DNA of 64,000 nucleotides from Pseudomonas fontis (GCF_028656955.1 NZ_JAMDGY010000027.1:62001-126000), one strand, 5' to 3'; shown: positions 36,756 to 46,380, counted from the first letter of the stretch. Notes: generated by a model from the sequence alone, not told the origin. Program-made: numbers and translations.

Positions 36756-36805
36756 CATCGCGGGACGAGCCCGCTCCCACAGGGACTGCAAGTCCCTGTG
36801 GGAGA
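36756..36805. repeat. REP-type element, family C copy 3 (half element)
   Basis: The unit CATCGCGGGACGAGCCCGCTCCCACAGGG is present, but the facing copy is cut to CCCTGTGGGAG, giving a small hairpin around GGGACTGCAAGTCCC. It is the only truncated copy seen. Confidence 0.75.
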
Positions 36806-36817
36806 TGAAGCAAACGC

Positions 36818-37636
36818 TTACTTGCTGGCTTGCTCGTACAGCGGCATCACCTTCGGAATCGCCGCCTGCAACGAAGCAATCCGGCTGGTCGACGCCGGGT
36901 GGGTACTCATGAACTCAGGCTGCCCGGCACCACCGGACGCTTCGCTCATCTTGTTCCACAGGGTGATCGCCGCATTCGGGTTGTAGCCGGCACGCGCCGC
37001 CAGTTCCAGGCCGATCAGGTCAGCCTCGTTCTCGTTGTCGCGGCTGTTGGGCAGGGTCATGCTGTACTGCACCACGGTGTCAGCCAGGGCCATGGTGTCC
37101 TGGCCCAGGCCCAGCAAGGCGCCCGCGCCCTGACGGGCCATCTGCACGCCATACGCCTTGGACATTGCCTCACGACCATGCTCACGCAGGGCGTGGGCAA
37201 TTTCATGGCCCATCACCGCCGCGAGTTCGTCGTTGCTCAGCTTCAGCTTATCGATCAGCCCGGTATAGACGATGATCTTGCCGCCTGGGCCGCAGTTGGC
37301 GTTGAGCTCGTCGCTCTTGATCAGGTTGACCTCCCACTGCCATTGCGCCGAGTCCGGACGGAACTGCGGGGCCTGGGCAATCAAACGGTCGGCAATCACC
37401 TGCACGCGCTTGGCGGTGGCGCTGGTCTTGTCCAGAACGCCCTTGCTCGAGGCTTCGCCGAGGGTCTGCTGGTAGGACTGCGCATACATCTGGTTGACCT
37501 CACTGGTCGACAGCATGCTGAACATATATTGCTTGCGCTCGACACCGACCGCACCACCGCTGGTGGTGTTGACTGCCTGGCAACCGCCGAGCAGTACGCT
37601 GGCGCTCAACGCGCCCATTACAAAAAGCCTACGCAT
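36818..37636 (-). CDS. M48-family metalloprotease lipoprotein
   Basis: 272 aa. A lipoprotein signal ends in LLGG-C19 and a zinc protease domain follows, with HEIAH (H144, H148) and the third ligand in NENEADLIGLELAARAGY. It resembles LoiP/YggG and BepA-type outer-membrane quality-control proteases, but has no TPR tail, so LoiP-like is favoured. It is probably periplasmic and membrane-anchored. The start at 37636 has GGGAG seven bases upstream; a longer frame to 37657 is not supported. It is a single gene, divergent from the downstream chemoreceptor gene. Confidence 0.92.
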   Translation of the reverse strand: MRRLFVMGALSASVLLGGCQAVNTTSGGAVGVERKQYMFSMLSTSEVNQMYAQSYQQTLGEASSKGVLDKTSATAKRVQVIADRLIAQAPQFRPDSAQWQWEVNLIKSDELNANCGPGGKIIVYTGLIDKLKLSNDELAAVMGHEIAHALREHGREAMSKAYGVQMARQGAGALLGLGQDTMALADTVVQYSMTLPNSRDNENEADLIGLELAARAGYNPNAAITLWNKMSEASGGAGQPEFMSTHPASTSRIASLQAAIPKVMPLYEQASK

Positions 37637-37794
37637 GAAAACACTCCCTTCGATCATGCCGCGTATCCTAGGCTGGCGCGATTAAAGGCGCCACCGCCGT
37701 TCGCGAAGTTTTCGCATCGGCGCGCTCATGCTTTCCAAGCTCAACGCCGATAACGCAAAGCAGGCGACTTTCTTTGCGCTCGGAGCCCCACCCC

Positions 37795-39936
37795 ATGAAG
37801 TTCAAGTCGATCCAGTTTTCCGTGGCCGCCCTGGCCGGTGCCATCGTGTTGAGCATTGTTGCAGCGCTGGTGCTGTACGCCGTGTTTTCCGGCGCACGCA
37901 CTCAGGAGCTGGTGCAAACGCGCACCCAGCAACAGTACGAAACCGTCCTCGAACAGCGCCTGAGCGCGTTGGCGCAAACCCAGGTCAGCCAGATCCAGCG
38001 TGGCCTTGAAGCGCCACTGCTGATCGCCCGCGGCCTGGCCACCAGCAACGCACTGCTGGGCATGCGCGATGCCAGTGGCAACCCGCAACTGAAGATCGAA
38101 CGCGAACAACTGATCACCCTGATCAAGCAGACCGTCGCCAGCAACCCGCTGATCCTCGGCACCTATATAGGCTGGGAGCCCAACGCCCTGGACCACGACG
38201 ACGCCCGTTATATCGGCACCGGCGTCGTCGGCATCGACAAGGCCAGTGGCCGCTTCCTGCCCTGGTGGTTTCGCAACGAGGACGGCAGCCTGGGCCTGGA
38301 CGAGCTGGACGACGTCAACGACCAGACCGTCCTCGCCACGGGCGTGCGCGCCAGCGAGTACTACCTGTGCTCCAAAGAATCGAGAAAGGCCTGCGTGATC
38401 GACCCGGCGCCCTACAAGGTTGGCGACAAGGTGGTGATGCTCGCCTCCTTTATCGAGCCGATCCTGATCGATGGCCAGTTCCAGGGCATCGCCGGCGCCG
38501 ACCTGTCGGTGAACTTCATCCAGGAACTGCTCAAGACCGCCGACAGCCAGCTGTACAACGGTGCCGGCGAGCTAGCCCTGGTTTCCAGCAATGGTCGCCT
38601 GGTGGCCTACACCAAGGATGCGAGCAAGTTCGGCGAGAAAGCCAGCGATGTGCTCGACCCGAACGAAGTGGCCGGCCTGGGCAAGCTGCAAGGTGAAAAC
38701 CTGCGCTACGAGATGGACCGCGCCAGCGGCAAGATCGAGCTGTACCTGCCGTTCAAGATCGGCAACACCGATGCCCGTTGGACCCTGCTGCTGCAACTGC
38801 CGATCAGCGCGGTGATGGCTGATGCCGAGCAACTGCAACAGGAACTGAGCGAGCAACGGCGTACCGACCTTGCCGGCATGACCGTGGTTGGCCTGGCCAT
38901 CGCCGCCATCGGCCTGCTGGTGATCTGGTTGCTGGCCCACGGCATCGCCCGGCCGCTGCGCCAGATGGTGGCGATGCTCGATGACATCGCCCAGGGCGAA
39001 GGCGACCTCACCCGTCGCCTGAGCAGCGAGCGTGCCGATGAACTGGGCTCGATAGCCAAGGGCTTCAACACCTTCCTCGGCAAGCTGCAGGCAATGATCA
39101 GCCAGGTGGTGGCCTCGGTGCAGAAGGTCAGTGATTCCTCGGAGCACACCGCCGACATCGCGATTCGTACCAACCTGGGCGTGCACAAGCAAATGGCCGA
39201 GATCGATCTGGTCGCCACCGCCGTGCATGAAATGACTGCCACCGCGCAGGACGTGGCGCGCAACGCCACCCACGCGGCGCAGGCGGCAAGCAATGCCGAC
39301 CAGGCGGCCAACCAGGGCCTGGCGATTGTGCGCAGCACGTCGCATTCGATCAGTGCGCTGGCCGATGAAATTGGCCGGGCGGTGGGCGTGGTCCAGGCGC
39401 TGGCCCGTGACAGCGAGAACATCAACGCGATCCTCGTGGCCATCCGTGCGATTGCCGAGCAGACCAACCTGCTGGCCCTGAACGCGGCCATCGAGGCGGC
39501 GCGGGCGGGTGAGCAAGGCCGGGGCTTTGCGGTGGTGGCCGATGAGGTGCGCAACCTGGCGCAGAAAACCCAGCAGGCGACTGAAGAGATCCAGCAGATG
39601 ATCCAGCAGTTGCAGCAAGGCACGCGTGACGTGGTGCGGGTAATGGAAGACAGCCAGGGCAAGACCGATATCAGCGTGCAGCAGGCGGCCAAGGCGGCCG
39701 AAGCGCTGGAGAGCATCACCCAGGCGGTGTCGGTGATCAACGACATGAACACCCAGATCGCCAGCGCCGCCGAAGAGCAGAGCGCGGTGGCGGAAGACAT
39801 CAACCGCAACGTGATCAATATTGGCCAGGTGGCCAATGAAGTGGCCGGCGGGGCGGACGAGTCGAGCGCGGCCAGTGCCGAACTGACCAAGCTGGCGGAG
39901 CAACAGCGGCGCTTGATCAACCAGTTCCGCGTGTAA
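37795..39936 (+). CDS. Methyl-accepting chemotaxis protein with dCache sensor domain
   Basis: 713 aa. TM1 is at about 10-33 and a periplasmic double-Cache domain spans about 40-345 ([33 protein letters not shown] and GIAGADLSV strands). TM2 is at about 365-385, followed by HAMP (GEGDLTRRL), the coiled coil and tip [20 protein letters not shown]. dCache receptors often sense amino acids or amines, but the residues of the amino-acid motif are not fully recognisable, so the ligand is left open. The ATG at 37795 has GGAG nine bases upstream. It diverges from the M48 gene and is followed by a family A REP. Confidence 0.94.
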   Translation: MKFKSIQFSVAALAGAIVLSIVAALVLYAVFSGARTQELVQTRTQQQYETVLEQRLSALAQTQVSQIQRGLEAPLLIARGLATSNALLGMRDASGNPQLKIEREQLITLIKQTVASNPLILGTYIGWEPNALDHDDARYIGTGVVGIDKASGRFLPWWFRNEDGSLGLDELDDVNDQTVLATGVRASEYYLCSKESRKACVIDPAPYKVGDKVVMLASFIEPILIDGQFQGIAGADLSVNFIQELLKTADSQLYNGAGELALVSSNGRLVAYTKDASKFGEKASDVLDPNEVAGLGKLQGENLRYEMDRASGKIELYLPFKIGNTDARWTLLLQLPISAVMADAEQLQQELSEQRRTDLAGMTVVGLAIAAIGLLVIWLLAHGIARPLRQMVAMLDDIAQGEGDLTRRLSSERADELGSIAKGFNTFLGKLQAMISQVVASVQKVSDSSEHTADIAIRTNLGVHKQMAEIDLVATAVHEMTATAQDVARNATHAAQAASNADQAANQGLAIVRSTSHSISALADEIGRAVGVVQALARDSENINAILVAIRAIAEQTNLLALNAAIEAARAGEQGRGFAVVADEVRNLAQKTQQATEEIQQMIQQLQQGTRDVVRVMEDSQGKTDISVQQAAKAAEALESITQAVSVINDMNTQIASAAEEQSAVAEDINRNVINIGQVANEVAGGADESSAASAELTKLAEQQRRLINQFRV

Positions 39937-39944
39937 GGTCAACT

Positions 39945-40047
39945 GTAGCCGCTGCCGTAAGGCTGCGCTCGACTGCAACGCAGGCGCCGCCCTTGGGAGC
40001 CCTTGGGAGCCCTGCGGACTCCAGCGCAGCCTGACGGCAGCGGCTAC
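39945..40047. repeat. REP-type inverted repeat, family A copy 4
   Basis: Outer arms GTAGCCGCTGCCG and CGGCAGCGGCTAC, as in the other family A copies, but with a tandem duplication (GGGAGCCCTT twice) in the core. It separates the convergent chemoreceptor and SRAP genes. Confidence 0.85.
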
Positions 40048-40076
40048 AGGGTCGATGCAAGGCCGGCCCCACAGGG

Positions 40077-40697
40077 TCAGGCCGGGGTCAGGCACTCGGG
40101 GGCATTGAGTTTCGGGTCGTTGACCAGGTTGGCCAGCACCCGCTCCCGCAGCGCGGCTTGCGGGCTGGCCAGCAGCTCCTGCAACTGCGCCAGCGGCGTG
40201 TCCGGATTCAACCAGGCCGCCTGCCCCTCTGCATCCAGAATCAACGGCCGCCGCTGGCTCACCGCCGCCTGGGTCACCACGGCGGTGCTCAGCCAAACCT
40301 GCTCCTGCACCGGGTAGGCATCCCAGATCCCGGCAAAGAACAACGAAGAGCCCTCCCCCGGGGTCAGCCAATACGGACGCTTGCGCACCGTGCCGCGCCA
40401 TTCGTAAAACCCATTGGCCGGGAGCAGGCAGCGGCGCAAGCGAAACGCCTCGCGAAACATCGGCTGCTCCGCCAGGGTCTCGGCACGCGCCTGCGCGGGG
40501 GTTTTCGACAGGTCGGTGAGCCAGGCCGGGGTCAGCCCCCAGCGCGCACGCGCCAGCTCAAGTTGCCCGTCCAACTGACGCTGGATCAGCACCGAAGCGC
40601 CTGGCGAAATGTTCCACTGGGCCTGCTGGTCGGCGGGAAACCCCGGCAGCGCAGCAAAACTCGAAGACCAGCGGAACAGGGCGTAACGTCCACACAT
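40077..40697 (-). CDS. SRAP-domain protein (YedK/HMCES-like) with altered active site
   Basis: 206 aa SRAP protein. The family shields abasic sites in single-stranded DNA by forming a thiazolidine link through its N-terminal cysteine. Seen: catalytic C2 (MCGRY) and E99 in LLPANGFYEW. However, the usual Asn of the N-A-R-A-E-T motif is Q69, and the IHDRMP histidine is replaced: the sequence reads VSQRRP, so the His position is S147. The protein may bind or cross-link DNA differently. It is followed by DUF2007 and a CPXCG-type gene upstream on the same strand. Confidence 0.88.
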   Translation of the reverse strand: MCGRYALFRWSSSFAALPGFPADQQAQWNISPGASVLIQRQLDGQLELARARWGLTPAWLTDLSKTPAQARAETLAEQPMFREAFRLRRCLLPANGFYEWRGTVRKRPYWLTPGEGSSLFFAGIWDAYPVQEQVWLSTAVVTQAAVSQRRPLILDAEGQAAWLNPDTPLAQLQELLASPQAALRERVLANLVNDPKLNAPECLTPA

Positions 40698-40707
40698 GAG
40701 GCAAAAC

Positions 40708-40968
40708 CTAGCAGATCAGAATTCCCGGAAGATTCTCCGGCTCGTCGCCAGGAAGCGGCTGGGCGCTATTGTACGCGGCGATCAGCTCCCGTGCGTAATC
40801 AGCCTGTTCATCGGCCACCGCCAAGCCCAGCAGGCCCTGCATCGGCAGCTCGCCAACACCGCCCATAAGGTCGCGCCCGGCCAGGTGCACGTCAATACCT
40901 TCGCTGGCGAGCATGCCGATCAGCACTTCGGCTTCCAGCAGGTTTTCCGGTTCGTAGATTCGCTGCAT
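40708..40968 (-). CDS. DUF2007 small protein
   Basis: 86 aa. It begins MQRIYEPENLLEAEVLIGMLASEGID, a pattern of the DUF2007 family (putative signal-transducing proteins related to PII-like folds). No membrane span. It overlaps by one base the upstream CPXCG-motif gene (TGATG), so the two are translationally coupled. Function unknown; the SRAP gene follows 10 bases downstream, making a small three-gene operon. Confidence 0.82.
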   Translation of the reverse strand: MQRIYEPENLLEAEVLIGMLASEGIDVHLAGRDLMGGVGELPMQGLLGLAVADEQADYARELIAAYNSAQPLPGDEPENLPGILIC

Positions 40969-41150
40969 CAGTCATTCTCACCGTAGACATCGAGCATCCA
41001 TTCGCCGTCGTGCACCTGCAACTCGAATCGAATCGGTTTGCAGCACACCTGACAGTCCTCGATATAGCTCTGATCACCTGCCGACAGGTCCACCGTCGTC
41101 TCCACTTCCTCACCGCAATAGGGACAATCGTAGATCGCAGCTTCGAGCAT
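40968..41150 (-). CDS. CPXCG-motif small zinc-ribbon-like protein
   Basis: 60 aa. Two Cys pairs (CPYCG near 9-13 and CQVCCKP near 33-39) give the arrangement of the CPXCG-motif family, which is likely to bind zinc. GGAGG lies just upstream of the ATG. It is the first gene of the operon with DUF2007 and SRAP. Function unknown. Confidence 0.85.
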   Translation of the reverse strand: MLEAAIYDCPYCGEEVETTVDLSAGDQSYIEDCQVCCKPIRFELQVHDGEWMLDVYGEND

Positions 41151-41270
41151 CGCGGCCTCCTCAGTGACTTGTGCGTATAATTGCCGGTCTATTTACAGGC
41201 CCTGTCTGTGTCCGAGCCGTTTTTCGGGCCGCAGCCCTACTATTACCCTAGCCGTTTCCAACAAGAGAGC

Positions 41271-42437
41271 ATGATGGGCGAATTCGATGCCATCCGACCG
41301 TACGACGATGCTGAGGTCCCTGCCGTTCTGGCACGCCTGCTCAGCGACCCGGCATTCCTCGATATCCTCACCCACTTCCGCTTCCCGCGCATGGCCGGGG
41401 CCTTCGGCTGGCTGCTCAAGCCGCTGATCGCCCGTCGCCTGCGCAAGGAGTTCGCCGGTGTCAGCTGCGTCTCGACGCTGCAGGACAAGGTCGAGTACTA
41501 CGTCGACCACACCATCGAGCGGGCCACCGACGGCGTCACCTATACCGGTGTCGAGCAGTTCAAGTCCGGCAGTGCCTATCTGTTCCTGGCCAACCATCGC
41601 GACATCGTCATGGACCCGGCCTTCGTCAACTACGCCGTGTACCACGCCGGCCTGCCGACCCCGCGCATCGCGATCGGCGACAACCTGCTGCAAAAGCCGT
41701 TCGTCAGCGACATGATGCGCCTGAACAAGAGCTTCATCGTGCACCGCTCGATCAGCGGCCGGCGCGAGAAGCTGGCGGCCTACCAACTGCTGTCGGCGTA
41801 CATCAGCCATTCGATCCGTACCGATTGCACCTCGATCTGGATCGCCCAGGCTGAAGGCCGCGCCAAGGACGGTGACGACCGTACTGATTCGGCGATCCTG
41901 AAAATGTTCCACATGAGCCGCAAGGACGAGCCGTTCGGCGCAGTGATCCAGTCGCTGAACCTGAGCCCGGTGTCGATCAGCTACGAGTACGACCCGTGCG
42001 ACCAGGCCAAGGCCCGCGAGCTGTACATCCGCGCTACCAGCGGCAGCTACACCAAGGCGCCGGGCGAGGATGACCTGAGCATCGCCCAGGGCATTACCGG
42101 CTACAAAGGTCGGGTGCACATCAACTTCGCAGCGCCGATCACGGCGCACTTCGAAGACACCAAGCAATTGGCGGCGGAAGTGGATCGGCAGATTCTCGGC
42201 GGCTACCGCTTGTTCCCGGCGCACTACCTGGCGTACGCGCAGTGGGACCAGGCCGATGCGCAGTTGCAGGTGCCGAAGGCGGCCGAGTTGTTCCCGGCGG
42301 AAGAACTGGCCAAGGCACAGGCCGAATGGCAGCGTCGCCTCGACGCGTGCCCGGCCGAACACCGGCCGTACCTGGTGTTGCAGTATGCGATGCCGGTGCG
42401 TAACCAGTATCGGGTGAAGGCGGGGCTAGCACTCTAA
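41271..42437 (+). CDS. Glycerol/lysophosphatidate acyltransferase-like protein
   Basis: 388 aa with the acyltransferase HX4D box NHRDIVMD and downstream WIAQAEGRAKDG in the position of the EGTR-type motif. It differs from small PlsC proteins by a long C-terminal part without extra recognised domains. The start is ambiguous: ATG at 41271 (388 aa) fits the AGAG site; an upstream start at 41181 adds 30 residues that look non-conserved. It presumably acylates a glycerophosphate or lysophospholipid. Single gene, followed by a REP. Confidence 0.85.
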   Translation: MMGEFDAIRPYDDAEVPAVLARLLSDPAFLDILTHFRFPRMAGAFGWLLKPLIARRLRKEFAGVSCVSTLQDKVEYYVDHTIERATDGVTYTGVEQFKSGSAYLFLANHRDIVMDPAFVNYAVYHAGLPTPRIAIGDNLLQKPFVSDMMRLNKSFIVHRSISGRREKLAAYQLLSAYISHSIRTDCTSIWIAQAEGRAKDGDDRTDSAILKMFHMSRKDEPFGAVIQSLNLSPVSISYEYDPCDQAKARELYIRATSGSYTKAPGEDDLSIAQGITGYKGRVHINFAAPITAHFEDTKQLAAEVDRQILGGYRLFPAHYLAYAQWDQADAQLQVPKAAELFPAEELAKAQAEWQRRLDACPAEHRPYLVLQYAMPVRNQYRVKAGLAL

Positions 42438-42451
42438 GACCGCGTCGACTT

Positions 42452-42527
42452 CATCGCCGGCAAGGCCGGCTCCCACAGTGAATTGCAGCAGCATCACAAT
42501 CCTGTGGGAGCCGGCCTTGCCGGCGAT
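42452..42527. repeat. REP-type inverted repeat, family B copy 3
   Basis: CATCGCCGGCAAGGCCGGCTCCCACA faces its exact reverse complement across a spacer of about 25 bases, between the convergent acyltransferase and small membrane protein genes. Confidence 0.87.
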
Positions 42528-42536
42528 CGACCCAGC

Positions 42537-42797
42537 TCAGATCCAGGTACTGAACCAGGACAGCAGCAGCGCCATCGCCAGCATGGCAAAACCCAGCACG
42601 TAGTAGAACTGGCTGACTCGCCCGACCCAACCACCCACCATGGTTTCTTCGCTGCGCCCGGCGCTCAGCGCCACTGCGGCCCGACGCCGGGCACTGTGCA
42701 ACAACATCCCGCCAGGGCAGGTGAACAGCAAGGCCAGCAGATTGATCAGCTTGGCCGGATGGGAGGCGAACAGCCCCCAAAGCACTTGCAACGACAT
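42537..42797 (-). CDS. Small conserved membrane protein (unknown)
   Basis: 86 aa with two hydrophobic segments (about 14-32 and 63-84) separated by a basic loop (HSARRRAAVALSAGRSEE). I do not recognise the family. It has the codon use of its neighbours. It lies alone between a REP and a small plus-strand gene. Confidence 0.65.
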   Translation of the reverse strand: MSLQVLWGLFASHPAKLINLLALLFTCPGGMLLHSARRRAAVALSAGRSEETMVGGWVGRVSQFYYVLGFAMLAMALLLSWFSTWI

Positions 42798-42962
42798 TTC
42801 GAAACCTCGAAAAACACTACTGAATCAACAGAACGCGCGCATTCTACCCAAGCCGCTCGCCCCTGCCCGCCCTTTGCGACCAACGACGATTAATTCCCTG
42901 CGTCACACGTTCGTCATCCAGACACGCCACTCTACCGGCCTCTAAACCTACCGGAGCTTGTC

Positions 42963-43169
42963 ATGCTGCACGCCGAAAACCAGGATCGCCTCTACCTGAT
43001 CGCCCAGAGCGACGAGCAGCAGGCGCTGATCGACGGCCTCGCCTTCAACGTCCAGGACCGCCAGTGGCTGGTGTACTGCGCGCTGGGTGGCCATGCGCAT
43101 GACGACTTGCCGGAAGTCGACAGCCACACCGGCATCAGCATGCTCGAACTGTACGTCGAAGCCGCCTGA
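42963..43169 (+). CDS. Small acidic protein (unknown)
   Basis: 68 aa, acidic, soluble, with no known motif (LYLIAQSDEQQALIDGLAF and WLVYCALGGHAHDDLPEV). Start ATG at 42963. Third-position GC use is that of a real gene. A bidirectional terminator follows. Function not recognised. Confidence 0.65.
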   Translation: MLHAENQDRLYLIAQSDEQQALIDGLAFNVQDRQWLVYCALGGHAHDDLPEVDSHTGISMLELYVEAA

Positions 43170-43184
43170 CGCCGCCTGCGGCAC

Positions 43185-43223
43185 AAAAAAGCCCGATGCC
43201 TGCAACCAGGCATCGGGCTTTTT
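43185..43223. terminator. Bidirectional Rho-independent terminator
   Basis: GCCCGATGCCTG (43191-43202) pairs with CAGGCATCGGGC (43207-43218) over a 4-base loop, flanked by A6 and T5, so it can end both the 68-aa gene (plus) and the YajG-like gene (minus). Confidence 0.92.
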
Positions 43224-43240
43224 GCTGCGCAGTCGCGGGG

Positions 43241-43825
43241 TTACTCGCCCAGCACCTGACCGACGGTCGGGTCCTTGAACAGACGGGTCAGCGCATCGCT
43301 GAGCACGTCGCTGACCAGCTTGGTGTTGGTTTCCTGGTTCGGCGCCATGCCGAAGCGCTGGTCCAGGGAGGCGCCATAGCGGCCGCTGTAGCGACGGTTG
43401 GCGTTGGACACATCAGCCTTGAAGGTAGCGCCGATCGTGGCCTCAGTGACGTACAGGCCCTCTTTGGGGGACTGATACTTCAGCTCCGCCAGGGTCACGG
43501 TCAGTTGCGGCGCGTTGTAGGCGTTCGGCGTCGGGGTGAAGCCCAGCAGACGCACTGCAGCTTCGGCCTGAGCCTGCAGCTTGGGCAGCACGTCGTTGCC
43601 CGTCACGGTGATCGCGCTGGTCTCCGGGTACAAGCCGCCACGGGTGCCCAGGGTTTGCGTTGGACGACCGTCCACCACCTTGACCACTACCGGCTGGCCG
43701 CGACCCACAGGGGCAAGTTGAGCGTTAAGCTTCGGTTGCGGGCTGAGTTGTTGCGGGCTGTGGGCGCAACCCACCAGGGTCAGACTGGTCACCGTGATCA
43801 AACCGAACAACAAACGTTGCAACAT
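43241..43825 (-). CDS. YajG-like outer-membrane lipoprotein
   Basis: 194 aa. A lipobox TLVG-C20 follows a short hydrophobic signal (LLFGLITVTSLTLVGC), and the mature part matches the YajG family of uncharacterised lipoproteins (VVVKVVDGRP, VSDVLSDALTRLF at the end), near the 192 aa of E. coli YajG. ATG 43825 has GGAG eight bases upstream; ATG 43831 is closer to it. No role is known with certainty. Single gene, terminated by the hairpin at 43185-43223. Confidence 0.85.
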   Translation of the reverse strand: MLQRLLFGLITVTSLTLVGCAHSPQQLSPQPKLNAQLAPVGRGQPVVVKVVDGRPTQTLGTRGGLYPETSAITVTGNDVLPKLQAQAEAAVRLLGFTPTPNAYNAPQLTVTLAELKYQSPKEGLYVTEATIGATFKADVSNANRRYSGRYGASLDQRFGMAPNQETNTKLVSDVLSDALTRLFKDPTVGQVLGE

Positions 43826-43976
43826 GCTCATCTCTCCAGGAATAGCAGCAAAGGCCGGCAGTATATATCGGCTGGCCACCAGCGCTATAGACCGGCCGCC
43901 ACACAGGCGGTTCGCTGTCACAATCGCTTCATTCTCCGGCGCTAGGCTAGCCTCAATTCCCCACAGGCAGGCCATC

Positions 43977-44210
43977 ATGACCTCACTCTGGAAGCTTCTG
44001 TTCAAACGCCCCGCCGAGCGCCACTTCGCCCGCCTTGATAGCCACGGCCTGTGCCAGGCCTTCAAGCGCTGCCAGCAGCAGCCGGCCGGCAGCGGCTGGG
44101 TCGAAATCAGCGAAATTCGCCTGCACTGGTTGAACCGCCCGCTGCCCGCCAGTGCCCGGGTTTGCCCGCCTGTACGCCAGCACAAGGTGCAACCGGCACT
44201 GGCCGCCTGA
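43977..44210 (+). CDS. Small basic protein (unknown)
   Basis: 77 aa, basic (LLFKRPAERHFARLD, CQAFKRCQQQ), no membrane span or motif recognised. AGG lies near the start. Codon use is consistent with coding. Function unknown; it is divergent from the YajG-like gene and upstream of the mqo leader. Confidence 0.6.
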   Translation: MTSLWKLLFKRPAERHFARLDSHGLCQAFKRCQQQPAGSGWVEISEIRLHWLNRPLPASARVCPPVRQHKVQPALAA

Positions 44211-44818
44211 CGGACAAACAAGAAAAACAATTAATAAAGGTCGTTTCTGCTGGCGACCTCGCTATAATCTCCCCCCGATTATAAGGACGTCTCCTGATCG
44301 GGCCTCGCAGCACCGCCAATGCCATGCATCGGCTATCCCCGCATTGCCCACAGAGAGCCTTCCACACAGGTCTTGCCAAGCCGGTGTGCCCGCTTTTTTC
44401 GGCCCCCCTACGCTGCGCCAGAACCTGCCGGGCCTGCCCTGCACGGCCTTTTTTGAGGTTCACGACTCCAAAAGAGCGTGAAAAAAACGGGTTTTCACAA
44501 CTTCACAAGAGTGTGGCGAGCAATGAACAGTCTGGCATGTGCAACAGCACCAATAGTGTCCCGATCAGCCCCGAACAGCTGGCAACAGTGCTCATCATCG
44601 ATGGGTGCCTAAGGCCAGTCCATAACGCACGACGGATACCTTGACCATAAGTCGAATTGCCGCACCGGCCATAAAATGCGTTCATATGACCACGCAAAGC
44701 CCGGTTGGCGGTGTCCGCTGAAGTTGGAAAAACTGCGAAGTATCGGACATGGCGATCCTGGCTAGCCCAGGGATCCTATGCTGTCAATTTGGTGCTGAAG
44801 ATTTTGGAGACGCGTTAC
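44211..44818 (+). other. 608-base mqo leader without a protein gene
   Basis: It runs from the 77-aa gene stop to the mqo start. It contains a perfect TATAAT (44263-44268), a hairpin CCCGAT/ATCGGG around 44276-44307, then an imperfect hairpin (ACACAGGTCTTG/CCAAGCCGGTGT) and GCCCGCTTTTTT ending near 44399, a second T6 run near 44450, and a GGAG site before mqo. No open frame here has a convincing start and family match. It may encode a small RNA or an attenuated leader. Confidence 0.5.
44263..44268 (+). promoter_or_regulatory. Probable -10 element in the mqo leader
   Basis: A perfect TATAAT; the -35 position is not well matched. A transcript from here would have a 540-base leader to mqo, or end at the T runs near 44399 or 44450. 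Confidence 0.45.
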
Positions 44819-46324
44819 ATGGCGCAGAACGAAACAGTCGATGTGGTACTGGTAGGGGCAGGCATCATGAGTGCCACCCTGGCGGTCCTGCTCAAGGAAC
44901 TCGACCCGGCCCTCAAGCTGGAAGTCGTCGAGTTGATGGACTCGGGTGCCGCGGAAAGTTCCAACCCGTGGAACAACGCCGGGACCGGCCATGCCGGGCT
45001 GTGTGAACTGAACTACACGCCCCAGGCCGCCGACGGCAGCATCGACATCAAGAAAGCGGTGCATATCAATGCTCAATTCGAGGTCTCCCGGCAGTTCTGG
45101 GCGTACCTGAGCAAGAAAGGCGCCTTCCCTTCGCCACGGGCCTTTATCAATCCCGTGCCGCACCTGAGCTATGTCGAGGGTGACAAGGGTGTTTCCTTCC
45201 TCAAGAAACGCTTCGAGATGCTCAAGCAGCATCACGCGTTCTCGGAAATGGAATACACCGAAGACAAGAGCGTGATGAGCCAGTGGATGCCGCTGATGAT
45301 GCCAGGTCGCCCAGCCGACCAGGCCATCGCTGCCACCCGCGTGATGAAAGGCACTGACGTCAACTTCGGCGCCCTGACCAACAAGCTGCTCAAGCACCTG
45401 GGCAATGCCCCGGACGCCCAGGTCAAGTACTGCAAGAAGGTCACCAACCTGCGCCGTAACGGCAGCGGCTGGACCGTCAGCATCAAGGACGTCAACAGCG
45501 GCAGCAGCCGCGAAGTCGACGCCCGCTTCGTCTTCCTCGGCGCCGGTGGCGCGGCCCTGCCGCTGCTGCAACTGTCGGGCATCGAAGAGAGCAAGGGCTT
45601 CGGCGGCTTCCCGGTCAGCGGCCAGTGGCTGCGTTGCGACAACCCGGAAGTGGTCAAGCACCACCAGGCCAAGGTCTACAGCCAGGCGGCAGTCGGTTCG
45701 CCACCGATGTCGGTGCCGCACCTGGACACCCGCGTCGTCGACGGCAAGACTTCGCTGTTGTTCGGCCCGTACGCCGGCTTCACCACCAAGTTCCTCAAGC
45801 ACGGCTCGTTCCTCGACCTGCCGCTGTCGGTACGCATGGGCAACATCGGCCCGATGCTGGCGGTAGCCCGCGACAACATGGACCTGACCAAGTACCTGGT
45901 CAGCGAAGTGATGCAGTCGATGGAGCAACGCCTGGATTCGCTGCGCCGCTTCTACCCAGAAGCCAAGGCAGAAGACTGGCGCCTGGAAGTGGCTGGGCAA
46001 CGGGTGCAGATCATCAAGAAAGACCCGAAAAAAGGCGGCATCCTGCAGTTCGGTACCGAACTGGTTGCAGCCAAGGACGGCAGCCTCGCCGCCCTGCTGG
46101 GTGCATCGCCTGGCGCTTCGGTGACCGTCTCGATCATGCTCGACCTGATCGAGCGCTGCTTCCCGGAGCAGGCCAAAGGTGCCTGGGCAGCCAAGCTCAA
46201 GGAAATCTTCCCCGCTCGGGAAAAGGTCCTGGAAGCCGATGCCGCGCTGTATCACAAGATCAGCGCCTACAACGACGAGGCCCTGGGCCTGGTCGAAAAC
46301 AGCCCGGCGCAGAACTACGCCTGA
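44819..46324 (+). CDS. mqo: Malate:quinone oxidoreductase
   Basis: 501 aa FAD-dependent membrane-peripheral enzyme oxidising malate to oxaloacetate and passing electrons to quinone in the TCA cycle. The N-terminal FAD-binding [13 protein letters not shown] (9-21) and the characteristic [17 protein letters not shown] segment are clear, and the length fits. The ATG at 44819 has GGAG nine bases upstream; frame extension to 44705 is not homologous. It is ended by a strong terminator. Pseudomonas often relies on Mqo in place of NAD-linked malate dehydrogenase. Confidence 0.96.
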   Translation: MAQNETVDVVLVGAGIMSATLAVLLKELDPALKLEVVELMDSGAAESSNPWNNAGTGHAGLCELNYTPQAADGSIDIKKAVHINAQFEVSRQFWAYLSKKGAFPSPRAFINPVPHLSYVEGDKGVSFLKKRFEMLKQHHAFSEMEYTEDKSVMSQWMPLMMPGRPADQAIAATRVMKGTDVNFGALTNKLLKHLGNAPDAQVKYCKKVTNLRRNGSGWTVSIKDVNSGSSREVDARFVFLGAGGAALPLLQLSGIEESKGFGGFPVSGQWLRCDNPEVVKHHQAKVYSQAAVGSPPMSVPHLDTRVVDGKTSLLFGPYAGFTTKFLKHGSFLDLPLSVRMGNIGPMLAVARDNMDLTKYLVSEVMQSMEQRLDSLRRFYPEAKAEDWRLEVAGQRVQIIKKDPKKGGILQFGTELVAAKDGSLAALLGASPGASVTVSIMLDLIERCFPEQAKGAWAAKLKEIFPAREKVLEADAALYHKISAYNDEALGLVENSPAQNYA

Positions 46325-46336
46325 TCCGGCTGGTAC

Positions 46337-46364
46337 AAAAAAACGCCCCTCGGGGCGTTTTTTT
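46337..46364 (+). terminator. Rho-independent terminator of mqo
   Basis: ACGCCCC pairs with GGGGCGT over a 2-base loop plus surrounding A7 and T7. The A7 also makes it work for the minus-strand gene ending at 46381. Confidence 0.93.
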
Positions 46365-46380
46365 ATGCGCGGGCTAAACC

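Noticed and set aside
38572..40401. A 609-codon open frame antisense to the dCache chemoreceptor that runs through a REP element
   Set aside because: It crosses a non-coding REP and two real genes, and lacks any recognisable domain.
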